A stretch of 33,689 nt of DNA from Candidatus Parabeggiatoa sp. HSG14 (GTDB taxonomy: Bacteria > Pseudomonadota > Gammaproteobacteria > Beggiatoales > Beggiatoaceae): the NCBI GenBank assembly GCA_030378085.1, contig JAUCGK010000017.1, forward strand, positions 1 to 33,689, read 5' to 3'. Of this stretch, positions 14,395-23,052 are shown piece after piece. Position 1 is the stretch's first letter, and each line of letters opens with the position of its first letter. A program made the translations under genes and the position numbers. Below the pieces are notes generated by a model. That model was not told the origin of the DNA. It was given only the letters and a program-made list of their open reading frames with translations, and did no database searches.

Positions 14395-14491
14395 TGTTAT
14401 ACACTCTAAAATATTGGCATTCTCTAAAATTAGAAATTGGGAATTGGTTACACAAATTCATAAATTGATAATAACACACAGGATTTAATAA

Positions 14492-15214
14492 TTGAACGTT
14501 TCAACTCATTTTTCTGAGACAACACAACGCTCTTTACATGTTGATGTATGGCGCGGTGGTGCTTGTATCTTAATGATTTTATATCATTTCTGCTATGATC
14601 TCAATTATTTAAAAATTATTACCTTTGATTTTTATCATAATCCATTCTGGTTAACATTCCGTACTTTGATAGTCAGTTTATTTATTGGTATTGCAGGTAT
14701 CAGTTTGCATTTGGCAACTCTCTATGAATTACGAATACACGTTTTTATTAAACGATTAGTTATTTTGCTGGGTTGTGCGGGGTTGATTAGTGCAGTTAGT
14801 TTTATTTTATTCCATGAGCGATTTATTTTCTTTGGCATTTTACACTTTATTGCATTGGCAAGTGTACTTGGCTTATTCTTCAGGCGGTGGTTTTGGTTTA
14901 ATATCATTACTGGCAGTGGTTTATTGATAATAGGCATAAATGTTCAACATTCCTTGTTTAATCACAATATGTTGCAATGGATTGGTTTAATGACACACAA
15001 ACCCGCCACAGAAGATTATGTGCCGTTGTTACCTTGGTTTGGTTTGATGTTATTAGGGATGGCTTTAGGCAAATACTGCCATAATACAGGGTTTATTTTT
15101 AAACCTTTACGATTAAAGGGAGGACAACAATTAGCTTGGATAGGACAACATAGCTTATTAGTTTATATGCTACATCAACCTTTTTTGCTGGGGATACTGT
15201 GGGTACTAAAATAG
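14492..15214 (+). CDS. DUF1624-type membrane protein, heparan-alpha-glucosaminide acetyltransferase-like
   Basis: This 240-residue integral membrane protein has about six or seven hydrophobic helices. It begins R-x-x-x-VDVWRGGACILMILYHF, the opening signature of the DUF1624/HGSNAT catalytic family (residues about 14-33), and ends with an SLLVYMLHQPFLL helix typical of bacterial members. Eukaryotic relatives transfer acetyl groups across a membrane to an amino sugar; the bacterial substrate is not known. The start is TTG 14492 with agga 8 nt upstream; no in-frame ATG is nearby. It is divergent from aroK and stands alone. Confidence 0.8.
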   Translation: MNVSTHFSETTQRSLHVDVWRGGACILMILYHFCYDLNYLKIITFDFYHNPFWLTFRTLIVSLFIGIAGISLHLATLYELRIHVFIKRLVILLGCAGLISAVSFILFHERFIFFGILHFIALASVLGLFFRRWFWFNIITGSGLLIIGINVQHSLFNHNMLQWIGLMTHKPATEDYVPLLPWFGLMLLGMALGKYCHNTGFIFKPLRLKGGQQLAWIGQHSLLVYMLHQPFLLGILWVLK

Positions 15215-15294
15215 AGGACAAAGCAGGGAGGAAAAATTATTTTTAACAATTACCGATTATCAAAATTGCAAATAGCAAATGGAAAATAGGCAAT

Positions 15295-15915
15295 ATGAAA
15301 GTTTTAAGATATGAAATGATAGCCGAACAAACGCTTTTAGCACGTTTGAAAAAAACGCAGCTAAAGGGATATGGGCAGCCATACGTTTACGCTCATTCTA
15401 CTCTCGAAATACGGGAACAGGTTGATCCCAATTCTCTTATTCCTGCCCAGAAATATGTGCTTGAATCAGATTTTCTTACGATTGAAGGGCTATATAATAC
15501 TTTTTTGCAGGAATCAATTGATATTTTCGCGCTTAAAGGGGGGATTTTATTTTGGGTAGAGGATGAAACAGGGCAGGAAGAAGGACCCATTCCTTTAATT
15601 CCTCCCATTATCGAAGAATCTGTCGAGCCAGATGGACAAAAAATTTGGTTGATTAATGATGGTATGCACCGCGTTTATACGTCTCGAAAATTGGAAAAGC
15701 CGATAAACATCATTTTTGTACAAAATGTGCCACAAGAATATCCTTATTATGCATATCCCTTAAAAAATGGATGGTCTGAAGTGATTGAAATTAAAGAAAT
15801 CCCAGACAATTTTCAGAAAAAAGCGTACCGGAATGAGGAAAATTATAAGGCATTGTTCAGAAAATTTAATGACATATTGCCTGGGGTTCAAAAACAGCGA
15901 AAAAAAACGCGCTGA
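15295..15915 (+). CDS. Conserved protein with a DGMHR motif, ParB/DGQHR-like
   Basis: This 206-residue soluble protein has an NDGMHRVYTSRK motif at about 121-132, like the DGxHR core of ParB/sulfiredoxin-fold proteins that bind nucleotides. I recall relatives ending PYYAYPLPNGW and LFR-FN---PGVQKQRKK, as here (YYAYPLKNGW at about 170, and FNDILPGVQKQRKK at the end), annotated only as hypothetical. No transmembrane segment or signal peptide is seen. Fold assignment is by motif only. The ribosome binding site is weak (atagg four bases before ATG). A hairpin follows at 15933-15985. Confidence 0.7.
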   Translation: MKVLRYEMIAEQTLLARLKKTQLKGYGQPYVYAHSTLEIREQVDPNSLIPAQKYVLESDFLTIEGLYNTFLQESIDIFALKGGILFWVEDETGQEEGPIPLIPPIIEESVEPDGQKIWLINDGMHRVYTSRKLEKPINIIFVQNVPQEYPYYAYPLKNGWSEVIEIKEIPDNFQKKAYRNEENYKALFRKFNDILPGVQKQRKKTR

Positions 15916-15932
15916 TTATTTGCCTTAATGGA

Positions 15933-15985
15933 GTTCAAAGTGAAACTTTGTTTGTTGCCCGCTGGCACAAAGTTTTGCTTTGAAC
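15933..15985 (+). terminator. Hairpin repeat after the DGMHR gene
   Basis: Arms gttcaaagtgaaactttgt (15933-15951) and acaaagttttgctttgaac (15967-15985) pair at 17 of 19 positions around a 15-nt loop. It could end the upstream transcript, but there is no T run, so it is equally likely an interspersed repeat. Confidence 0.45.
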
Positions 15986-16019
15986 TTCAATATCACTAAT
16001 AAATTTAGTTTAATAAATT

Positions 16020-16280
16020 ATGTATCAATCAATTACGATTAAAAATTTCCGCAGTTTTAGTGATTTAACAATTGCTCCCCTGGGACAAGTCAACCTAATT
16101 ATTGGTGCAAATAGTATTGGAAAAACCGCATTGCTAGAAGCACTCTTTTTATTTGCAAATGAATCAGCACTGGGGTCGTTAAATGGGAATGCTTCACACA
16201 AGGGCTGGTGAAACCGAATACTTCAGTCATGGTATTGCAGATTTCTTCGATGGTGGTGGGTTGGGGATAGACGAGACTCA
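16020..16280 (+). pseudogene. 5' fragment of an AAA ATPase, OLD-nuclease-like
   Basis: The first 55 or so codons read [20 protein letters not shown], then [22 protein letters not shown], the standard N-terminal beta-strand and Walker A (about 30-37) of an ABC-type AAA ATPase of the OLD/RecF-like group. The frame stops at 16211. A second frame ([20 protein letters not shown], from about 16186) may continue the protein after a frameshift, as relatives have a short R-G-E segment here. The signature motif, Walker B and nuclease part are absent because the fcl gene's 3' end (16285) begins directly afterwards. This is an old insertion or recombination joint. Confidence 0.7.
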
Positions 16281-16284
16281 AAAA

Positions 16285-17226
16285 CTAATGGACGGCAACA
16301 AACCATTGATAAGTCTCACGCAATCCTTGCAACAATCCAATTTTAGCTTGCCACCCCAGTGCCTTTAGTTTCGATACATCCAACAATTTACGTGGAGTAC
16401 CATCGGGCTGATTACTATCAAACCGCAATTCTCCTTGAAATCCGGTCACTTGTTTAATGGTTTCGGCTAATTCTCGAATGGTAACTTCGGTACTGCTGCC
16501 TATATTTATATGTGATAACATCGGCTGTGTTTGCGTTTGCTCTAATTGCATGATAAAGAGGCAAGCATCTGCTAAGTCATCTACATGCAAAAATTCTCGT
16601 TTAGCATTACCAGTCCCCCATACTGTTATACTATCAGCATCATTTATTTTAGCTTCATGGAAACGACGCAATAAAGCGGGAATGACATGACTATTTTGTG
16701 GATGGAAGTTATCATTGGGGCCATATAAATTAGTTGGCATTACAGAACGAAAATCAGTACCATATTGCCGGTTATAAGACTCACATAACTTAATACCAGC
16801 AATTTTAGCTATGGCATAAGGTTCATTACTAGATTCTAATTCACTAGTTAGCAGAGCATCTTCACGCATGGGTTGTTCGGCAAATTTTGGGTAAATACAT
16901 GAGCTACCGAGAAATAACAATCCTGATACTTGCAGCTGAAATGCAGCCTGGATAATATTGCATTCTATCATCAAATTTTGATAAATAAAATCAGCCGGAT
17001 AAGTATTATTTGCATAAATCCCCCCCACTTTAGCCGCAGCTAAAATGACATAATCAGGTTTTTCAGACTGAAAAAATTTTGTAACTGAGATTTGTTGAGT
17101 TAAATCTAGTTCTTCGTGAGTACGCATAATTAAATGACTAAATCCTTCTTTCTTCAAGCGACGCACAATAGCTGAACCTACTAATCCACGGTGTCCAGCA
17201 ATATAAATCATGGCATTTTTATTCAT
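16285..17226 (-). CDS. fcl: GDP-L-fucose synthase
   Basis: This 313-residue short-chain dehydrogenase performs the epimerase and NADPH reductase steps that make GDP-L-fucose from the Gmd product. It has the NADP-binding [12 protein letters not shown] (9-20), the GSSCIYP region with the catalytic Ser (about 107-113), and YAIAK (about 136-140, catalytic Tyr and Lys). Its start overlaps the end of gmd by eight bases and it is the last gene of the polysaccharide run. ATG 17226 gives the overlap; an internal ATG at 17211 would start at MIYIAGHRG and is also possible. The end abuts a broken ATPase gene. Confidence 0.95.
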   Translation of the reverse strand: MNKNAMIYIAGHRGLVGSAIVRRLKKEGFSHLIMRTHEELDLTQQISVTKFFQSEKPDYVILAAAKVGGIYANNTYPADFIYQNLMIECNIIQAAFQLQVSGLLFLGSSCIYPKFAEQPMREDALLTSELESSNEPYAIAKIAGIKLCESYNRQYGTDFRSVMPTNLYGPNDNFHPQNSHVIPALLRRFHEAKINDADSITVWGTGNAKREFLHVDDLADACLFIMQLEQTQTQPMLSHINIGSSTEVTIRELAETIKQVTGFQGELRFDSNQPDGTPRKLLDVSKLKALGWQAKIGLLQGLRETYQWFVAVH

Positions 17227-18340
17227 GGTAATTAAATGTTTTAAATCCTTCTTTTCTAACTAAAGCATCACGTTCAGCTTCTCGCATATCTGCTATTACC
17301 ATTTCTTTAACTAATTCCATAAATGATATTTTAGGAGTCCATCCTAATTGTTGTTTTGCTTTAGAAGGATCACCAACTAAAGTTTCTACTTCAGTGGGAC
17401 GGAAATAACGTGTGTCAACAGCTACCAGTAAATCACCAGATATTGTGTCATAACCTTTTTCAGCAATACCTTGTCCTTCCCAACGAATTGTTATATCTAG
17501 TTGTTGAGCAGCTAAGTTGACAAATTCACGTACTGAATGTTGTTCCCCAGTCGCAATTACATAGTCATCCGCTTTATCTTGTTGTAGCATTAACCACTGC
17601 ATTTCCACAAAATCACGTGCATGTCCCCAATCACGTTTAGCATCCAGATTACCAAGATAGAGACATTTTTGTAATCCTAATTTAATTCGTGCTAATGCAC
17701 GGGTAATTTTACGGGTAACAAAAGTTTCTCCGCGGATAGGACTTTCATGGTTAAAAAGTATGCCATTACAAGCATATAGTCCATAGGCTTCCCGATAATT
17801 AACGGTAATCCAATAGGCGTACAATTTAGCAGCCGCATAAGGCGAACGTGGATAAAAAGGAGTTGTCTCTTTCTGGGGAGTCTCTTGTACTTTACCAAAT
17901 AGTTCAGAAGTTGATGCTTGATAGAAACGAGTTTTCTGTTCCAAACTGAGAATACGGATAGCTTCAAGAATGCGAAGTGTACCTAAAGCATCAGAATTAG
18001 CAGTATATTCAGGTGCTTCAAATGATACTGCTACATGGCTTTGGGCGGCAAGATTATAAATTTCGTCAGGTTGAACTTGCTGAATAATGCGAATTAAATT
18101 CGTTGAATCGGTTAAATCACCATAATGTAAGACGAAATTCCGTTCTTTTTCATGCGGGTCTTGGTAAAGATGATCAATTCGACTGGTATTGAATGATGAA
18201 GCACGGCGTTTAATACCATGTACTTCATAACCTTTTCCTAATAAGAATTCTGCTAAATAGGTGCCGTCTTGTCCGGTAATGCCGGTTATTAAAGCTATTT
18301 TTTTTGTCATAATATTTATTATATTGGAAAAATAAGTCAT
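17219..18340 (-). CDS. gmd: GDP-mannose 4,6-dehydratase
   Basis: This 373-residue enzyme converts GDP-D-mannose to GDP-4-keto-6-deoxymannose, the substrate of fcl. It contains the Rossmann signature [17 protein letters not shown] (about 18-34), STSELFG, and the catalytic Y-x-x-x-K in [12 protein letters not shown], as well as the GDP-mannose contact region RRASSFNT. The frame starts at ATG 18340, overlapping the TGA of the upstream glycosyltransferase (ATGA), with ggaag 7 nt upstream. A later in-frame ATG (18310) gives the more usual [10 protein letters not shown] start, so the first ten residues are uncertain. Confidence 0.95.
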   Translation of the reverse strand: MTYFSNIINIMTKKIALITGITGQDGTYLAEFLLGKGYEVHGIKRRASSFNTSRIDHLYQDPHEKERNFVLHYGDLTDSTNLIRIIQQVQPDEIYNLAAQSHVAVSFEAPEYTANSDALGTLRILEAIRILSLEQKTRFYQASTSELFGKVQETPQKETTPFYPRSPYAAAKLYAYWITVNYREAYGLYACNGILFNHESPIRGETFVTRKITRALARIKLGLQKCLYLGNLDAKRDWGHARDFVEMQWLMLQQDKADDYVIATGEQHSVREFVNLAAQQLDITIRWEGQGIAEKGYDTISGDLLVAVDTRYFRPTEVETLVGDPSKAKQQLGWTPKISFMELVKEMVIADMREAERDALVRKEGFKTFNYHE

Positions 18341-19557
18341 AAGACTTCCAGCAAATTTTGTTCAAATTTCAACAATATCTGCTCTTTATTCCATTCTTGT
18401 ACAGCGATTTTCCGTGCTTGTTTCCCCCACTCATTTCGTTGTTCTGGATTTGATTCCATTATCAATAATGCTTCTACAAAAGCATCAACATTTCCTGGTG
18501 GCACGACTAATCCTGCTTTTTTAACAGTATCAGCAACTTGAGTATTAGGATTCGCTGTCGCTAAAATGGGACGACCACTGGCTAACATTCCACTCAGTTT
18601 AGATGGCATGACTAGATCAGCCACATCCTCACGTTGGGGTAAAAGGTGAACATCTGCCATGTTGAGTAATTCATTGAGTTGTTCATACGGCTGTAATGGT
18701 ATAAATTTTATATTGTCAAGACCTTTAGCCTCATGAATTAAACTCTCCCGCACTGCACCATCACCACATAAAACTAAAACAATACGCTTATTATTTTTTA
18801 ATTGTTTGGCAACGTTTATAATTAAATCAAGTCCTTGTTTTACCCCCATATTTCCAGAATATAAAGCCACAAAATGTTCAGTAGATAAACCAAACTGGAT
18901 ACGAAATTCCCCAGTTCCTTCAATCGGAAAAATAGTATGAGTATCAACCCAATTAGGAAAAAAGACAATATTTTCAGGATTGACTGATTTCATTTTAAGG
19001 CGTTCCATCATCCGTGCGGAAATGGTGGAAACACGGTCAAAAGAACGTAACAATCTCCTTTCAAATTGTGTTGCAAACCATCGGACAAATTTTAACTTAA
19101 AAAAACCAAGCTCAAAGGCAGCATCTATTTCATAATCTTGGATATGTAACCAAGTTTTATTTTTACTCAGTATTGAAATTAACCGCGCCCAAGGACCTGC
19201 AAAAAGGTAAGGTTGAATAACTATAATCACATCAGGGCGTTGTCTAACAATTTTCCAAAAAACGACCAGAGCCGCTGAAATAACGAATGATAACAAATGC
19301 AGAATTCGTTTTAGTCCAGATGGTCTAGTTGGTACCCACAGTGGACAACGTATTACTTTAACATTTTTAATTGTTTCACGAGTATAGGCGATAACGGAAT
19401 ATTTTTGCCATACTTTCCATTGAGGGTAATAAGGAGGTGCTGTGATGATCGTGACTTCATGCCCTCGTGCGGCTAACCATTCGGCCATTTCGCCCGTGTA
19501 CTTTCCCGTACCAATAGATTCAGGCGGATAATTAATTGCTTGGATGAGAATTTTCAT
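18337..19557 (-). CDS. Glycosyltransferase family 4, WcaI-like
   Basis: This 406-residue GT4 enzyme starts [20 protein letters not shown], as in the colanic-acid enzyme WcaI. It has the GT4 nucleotide-sugar region [20 protein letters not shown] (about 330-349) and no membrane helix beyond a short amphipathic patch around 95-115, so it likely works at the cytoplasmic membrane face, adding a sugar to a lipid-linked intermediate. A longer frame begins upstream at 19620, but ATG 19557 overlaps the stop of the FkbM gene by ATGA and matches the family length, so it is chosen. Its 3' end overlaps gmd likewise. Donor sugar is not determined; GDP-fucose is plausible from context. Confidence 0.88.
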   Translation of the reverse strand: MKILIQAINYPPESIGTGKYTGEMAEWLAARGHEVTIITAPPYYPQWKVWQKYSVIAYTRETIKNVKVIRCPLWVPTRPSGLKRILHLLSFVISAALVVFWKIVRQRPDVIIVIQPYLFAGPWARLISILSKNKTWLHIQDYEIDAAFELGFFKLKFVRWFATQFERRLLRSFDRVSTISARMMERLKMKSVNPENIVFFPNWVDTHTIFPIEGTGEFRIQFGLSTEHFVALYSGNMGVKQGLDLIINVAKQLKNNKRIVLVLCGDGAVRESLIHEAKGLDNIKFIPLQPYEQLNELLNMADVHLLPQREDVADLVMPSKLSGMLASGRPILATANPNTQVADTVKKAGLVVPPGNVDAFVEALLIMESNPEQRNEWGKQARKIAVQEWNKEQILLKFEQNLLEVL

Positions 19558-20294
19558 GATTGTCGTGCAAACAAAGCATCCATTTGTAATATTTCCCCAG
19601 TCTTTGGATGTGAAAGCCACCCCACTGGGCGTAGAAAATGAAAACCATATTCTTCCATTAAAGGCACAATGTCCACAAATAACATTTCCCCTTCGTACAT
19701 CGGTTTGAATGAAGCTTCTAAAATCACATAATCAACTCGTTGCAAAGTTTTTAGTCCACCACGCAGTGTCGTTGACTCATAACCTTGAACATCGAGTTTG
19801 AGTAAAACGGGTGGCTCAAGCGTGATAACATTGAAAACCTTATCTAGGGTAGAAAGGTTCACGGAAATTGTCTTGACTTCTTGTGCATTAGGAAAAGCTA
19901 GACGATGTGCTTCTGCAAGCGGGATGATAGAACTTGATAGATTGTAAGCGTTAACATGAAAAGGAATTTCTCCTTCCTGATCGCCTAATGCCAGTGGATA
20001 CACGATGATATTTTTGAACTTGCGTACATGCTTTTTCAAAAGTGTCACGGATTCTGGCAGAGGTTCAAAGGAATGGATTTGTAGCTTGGGAAACAATTTT
20101 GCTGCTGCTACTGTAAACTGCCCCACATTTGCCCCGATATCAATAATTGTCTGAGGGTGGATGCCTTGTTGTTTTAATGCTGACACCATACAGTATGAAG
20201 TCAGCGAAAATTTTGGCCATGTTAAGAGGGCGTAAATTTCTTTTGGATTTAAGGCCAATTCTATGAGTTTGAATATTATATTTTTTATAGCCAT
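19554..20294 (-). CDS. FkbM-family methyltransferase
   Basis: This 246-residue protein has the SAM-binding motif IDIGANVGQFT (51-61), a second acidic strand SFEPLPE (about 75-81), and VLLKLDVQGYE, the FkbM hallmark. Such enzymes O-methylate sugars or other small acceptors in polysaccharide and polyketide pathways. Placed in a polysaccharide locus, it most likely methylates a sugar hydroxyl. The next gene starts inside its stop codon. No strong ribosome binding site precedes ATG 20294. A 120-bp gap upstream holds one arm of an interspersed repeat (20361-20399). Confidence 0.88.
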   Translation of the reverse strand: MAIKNIIFKLIELALNPKEIYALLTWPKFSLTSYCMVSALKQQGIHPQTIIDIGANVGQFTVAAAKLFPKLQIHSFEPLPESVTLLKKHVRKFKNIIVYPLALGDQEGEIPFHVNAYNLSSSIIPLAEAHRLAFPNAQEVKTISVNLSTLDKVFNVITLEPPVLLKLDVQGYESTTLRGGLKTLQRVDYVILEASFKPMYEGEMLFVDIVPLMEEYGFHFLRPVGWLSHPKTGEILQMDALFARQS

Positions 20295-20360
20295 TTATTG
20301 TGCTATTTTGACATTTAATGTAATTCGCTTCACCACATAAACCATACCACTTATTGAAAA

Positions 20361-20399
20361 TCCCGAAACAAAATGGTAAATTATTTCGTATCCATTCCT
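20361..20399. repeat. Half copy of the aggaatg...gaaataa repeat
   Basis: The reverse complement of 20370-20399 starts aggaatggatacgaaataat and matches the arms of 21646-21740; the preceding tcccgaaacaaaatgg also matches that element's inner part. Only the right half seems present. Confidence 0.7.
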
Positions 20400-20414
20400 T
20401 ATGTACCCTAGATT

Positions 20415-21557
20415 TTATGTGCTGCAACGCTGTTCTGCGATCATACACATCCTTGAAAAATCTTTGGTACTGGCGAATTGTTCTAGCGGGAGCTTTTCAA
20501 AGTTCTTTTTAACAACCAAATAGGATTCAAGGGTTATGTTCTTAAAAAATATCGTTAATGAATCCTCATAAGGTGCTTCAAACGTCCAACCAATTTTATA
20601 ACGTTCTACATATTTCCCTATTTCAAAGTCCTGTGGTGCTATCATTGGTAAATTAAAGTAACCACCTTCATATAAGCGATTTGGTAACATCCATCTTGAA
20701 TTATGCTCTTCTTGGCAGAAGTCAAAGCACCATACAAAATCCACTTGTTGGTATATATCTAATAAATCTTGTGGATTCTTATAATCTCCACCATAAATAA
20801 TATTTGGTACTTGTTTAATATTTATATTTGCTGAAATTGCCGGACCCCGTAAATAAAATACTACTTGTTTTGGAAGTAGGTCAGCCACCTTTTTAATAAT
20901 TTCCAAAGATTTTTGACACTGAAGTATTCCAAAATAACCTACAATCCATTGTTTGCCACCAACCCTCTTTGGAGAGAACTTTCCTGTTACACCACGGAAA
21001 ATCCTCGTTGGGACATAGGGAGGTAGTAATTTATTTTCAAGCAGAAAGTAATTGCCCCTGTAATTTTGAATAGGTTTAAAATAAGAGATAAAAAATGCTG
21101 GTGAGGTAATTACCAATAAATGAGTTCTATTCAAAATATATCGTTCTACCCAGCGCAGAATCTTACCAAATAAACCTCTGGATACAAATGGCGATTGTAT
21201 ATCTGCAACCTCGTAAACTATTGGTACTTTAGTTCTCGATATCCATTGGGCATAATATGCCAAGAATGCTTGGTCTAAGTTAATTACATAAAGAAAACTT
21301 GCCTTTGAAATAATTTTTCGGTGATGGGCTATCTTCATTAATGCTTTCAGCATCATAAAGCTTCTATGTAAATATGCGCGTGGCCTAGTTTCTCCTAAAG
21401 AAATATTGTTCCATTCTGGTTGATACTCCAAGTTGTAAAGTTTCCTACGAAAGGAGAAGCCTACTGTCTGGTATCCGTTATTTTTAAAACCACGCATTCG
21501 CTTTATTACTCTTGCATCAGTGCAATCAAGCAGAAATGCAACGACTTGTTTGGTCAT
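20415..21557 (-). CDS. Glycosyltransferase, GT4-like
   Basis: This 380-residue protein has the two-domain layout of GT-B enzymes: an N-terminal domain with VVAFLLDCTDARVIKRMRGF, a linker near IVYEVADIQSPFV (about 130-142), and a C-terminal domain starting KQWIVGYFGILQCQKSLEI (about 226-244). The C-terminal donor-binding segment LPNRLYEGGYFNLPMIA corresponds to the GT4 E-x-x-x-x-x-x-P loop. The linker and motif identify it as a polysaccharide glycosyltransferase, but the acceptor and donor cannot be named. agga 9 nt before ATG 21557 serves as ribosome binding site. A repeat-rich gap of 117 bp separates it from the polymerase gene upstream. Confidence 0.8.
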   Translation of the reverse strand: MTKQVVAFLLDCTDARVIKRMRGFKNNGYQTVGFSFRRKLYNLEYQPEWNNISLGETRPRAYLHRSFMMLKALMKIAHHRKIISKASFLYVINLDQAFLAYYAQWISRTKVPIVYEVADIQSPFVSRGLFGKILRWVERYILNRTHLLVITSPAFFISYFKPIQNYRGNYFLLENKLLPPYVPTRIFRGVTGKFSPKRVGGKQWIVGYFGILQCQKSLEIIKKVADLLPKQVVFYLRGPAISANINIKQVPNIIYGGDYKNPQDLLDIYQQVDFVWCFDFCQEEHNSRWMLPNRLYEGGYFNLPMIAPQDFEIGKYVERYKIGWTFEAPYEDSLTIFFKNITLESYLVVKKNFEKLPLEQFASTKDFSRMCMIAEQRCST

Positions 21558-21645
21558 AATAATTTATCCTATCTAAATGAACTATTCTTTGCTATCATCT
21601 ACATAACGTTGTTTTTTAAATGTTCCATAAAGTCGTTCTTTGCTT

Positions 21646-21740
21646 AGGAATGCTCATGAAATAAGTTCCCTATTTTAGTTGTTTCGGGAACGGAGCGGAT
21701 TTCCCGACACAAAATGGGAACTTATTTCGTGTTCATTCCT
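21646..21740. repeat. Palindromic repeat overlapping the polymerase 3' end
   Basis: Left arm 21646-21676 (aggaatgctcatgaaataag...) and the reverse complement of 21711-21740 (aggaatgaacacgaaataag...) pair with few mismatches; an inner stem cgggaa/ttcccg lies between. Related single arms occur at 1568-1590, 4076-4101 and 20370-20399. The right half is read as the last 21 codons of the polymerase gene, whose stop lies inside the left part. Confidence 0.8.
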
Positions 21741-22994
21741 TATCAAAACTGAAGTTAAAAAAATCCCGAAAAGGATCATCCATGTTCTGGCTCCCACATA
21801 TCCTCCCATGGTTTGGCTAAAAATGAGTATTAAAAATAAACAATACAAATAATGCTTCACTCCAAGAACTTTCATTAGTCGATAAATCGCCCATACCATT
21901 AATATTCCTCCAAACAAACCAAGATATATCCAGTGTAACCAAAAGGCGTTAGTTACCATGTTGGTAGCCCACTCTATATCAGTTATATAAGTCAGCCCAA
22001 AATCGTCCGTTAAACGATAGAATACCTTGTCCGCTACCATTTCCTTTCCGGTAATGCCAGCCCCCCACATAGGATATTCTTTCAGCACATCAAACGTAAT
22101 CAGTGGCGGTGCTACAACTCTTATTATAGTACTTCCTTCTCCCTCAATCATAGCAGTAAGACGACCAGATAACACTGTTGTAACTGCAACAGTTAAGCTA
22201 CCCAGCATTAACAACATAAAAACGAAATAGAGTAAAAATTTCCTAATGCTCATCCTTTTCAAAAAAGGATAAAATCCATTCCCTTCAAGGTACACAGCAA
22301 TAATCAAACTAATGGGAATGAGAAGCACTAAACTTGGACTGCCAGTGACAAAAGCGGCTGTTAGGGAAACAAGAATAGCTTTAATATAGAATTTTCTTTT
22401 TTTTAGGGAAAGTACCAACCATAAAGTGATTGAAAATAACAAAAATTTAGACACATGAGATGGCTCTGATGTGAATAGTTTTGGTCTTTCCCCCCCAAAG
22501 AATGCGATGTCACGATCCAAAGCTTCGTAGATACCACTATGAAAGACGGCATAGCGAAAATTATCTGACAGGCTTTTAAAGGACGTGTAATTTTCTAATG
22601 CACAACCAATGATAATAAGAAGACAAGCATAATAAAATAGCTTGGCAGCTTGTTCCTTTTTCCACTTAGAAACTTCTAAAAAAAAGCCGTAAGCTAACAA
22701 TATTGAGTAGGTCATTTGAATACCACCTTTAACCCGTTCAATAAAAAAAGCGTCTGTTCCTTTAAATAATACACTAAGCCATGCAATTGTTACTATTAAA
22801 CCAATAGCTTTTACATGCCGAACTCGGATTCGTTTATGATTTTTAATGAGTAAAAGAAAACCAGCTATACCTGCCACAAAAACTGGAACAAGCAATTGTT
22901 CACCTGAATATAGATGTACGCTGGTGTAAATGCCAAGCAAATATAAAACAATAAGCCAATAGCCTACTACATAATTAAGTGATTTTTTAAGCAC
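21675..22994 (-). CDS. Wzy-like polysaccharide polymerase, multi-pass membrane protein
   Basis: This 439-residue protein has about ten hydrophobic helices and a large extracytoplasmic loop (about residues 145-175, LSDNFRYAVFHSGIYEALDR and FFGGERPKLFTSEPSH), the layout of O-antigen polymerases or ligases (Wzy/WaaL). Identification rests on topology and locus; no strict motif exists. The start is GTG 22994 with aggac 8 nt upstream; an out-of-frame ATG lies just before. The last 21 residues (RNEHEISSHFVSGNPLRSRNN) are encoded by a palindromic repeat, so the original C-terminus has been replaced or lengthened. Confidence 0.78.
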   Translation of the reverse strand: MLKKSLNYVVGYWLIVLYLLGIYTSVHLYSGEQLLVPVFVAGIAGFLLLIKNHKRIRVRHVKAIGLIVTIAWLSVLFKGTDAFFIERVKGGIQMTYSILLAYGFFLEVSKWKKEQAAKLFYYACLLIIIGCALENYTSFKSLSDNFRYAVFHSGIYEALDRDIAFFGGERPKLFTSEPSHVSKFLLFSITLWLVLSLKKRKFYIKAILVSLTAAFVTGSPSLVLLIPISLIIAVYLEGNGFYPFLKRMSIRKFLLYFVFMLLMLGSLTVAVTTVLSGRLTAMIEGEGSTIIRVVAPPLITFDVLKEYPMWGAGITGKEMVADKVFYRLTDDFGLTYITDIEWATNMVTNAFWLHWIYLGLFGGILMVWAIYRLMKVLGVKHYLYCLFLILIFSQTMGGYVGARTWMILFGIFLTSVLIRNEHEISSHFVSGNPLRSRNN

Positions 22995-23028
22995 ATCTAT
23001 TGTCCTAAATCAAGTCAATTTTGTGATT

Positions 23029-23052
23029 TTAAAACCTGTCAAGTTTAGTTAT
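23029..23052. repeat. Half copy of the cctgacagg palindrome at a gene end
   Basis: ttaaaacctgtcaagtttag matches 4128-4146 with about one or two differences. On the minus strand it supplies the stop codon and the last codons of the GT4 gene. Confidence 0.6.

Noticed and set aside
20140..20448. 102-residue minus-strand frame overlapping the FkbM and GT4 genes
   Set aside because: It overlaps two well-supported genes on the same strand in another frame and spans a repeat arm.
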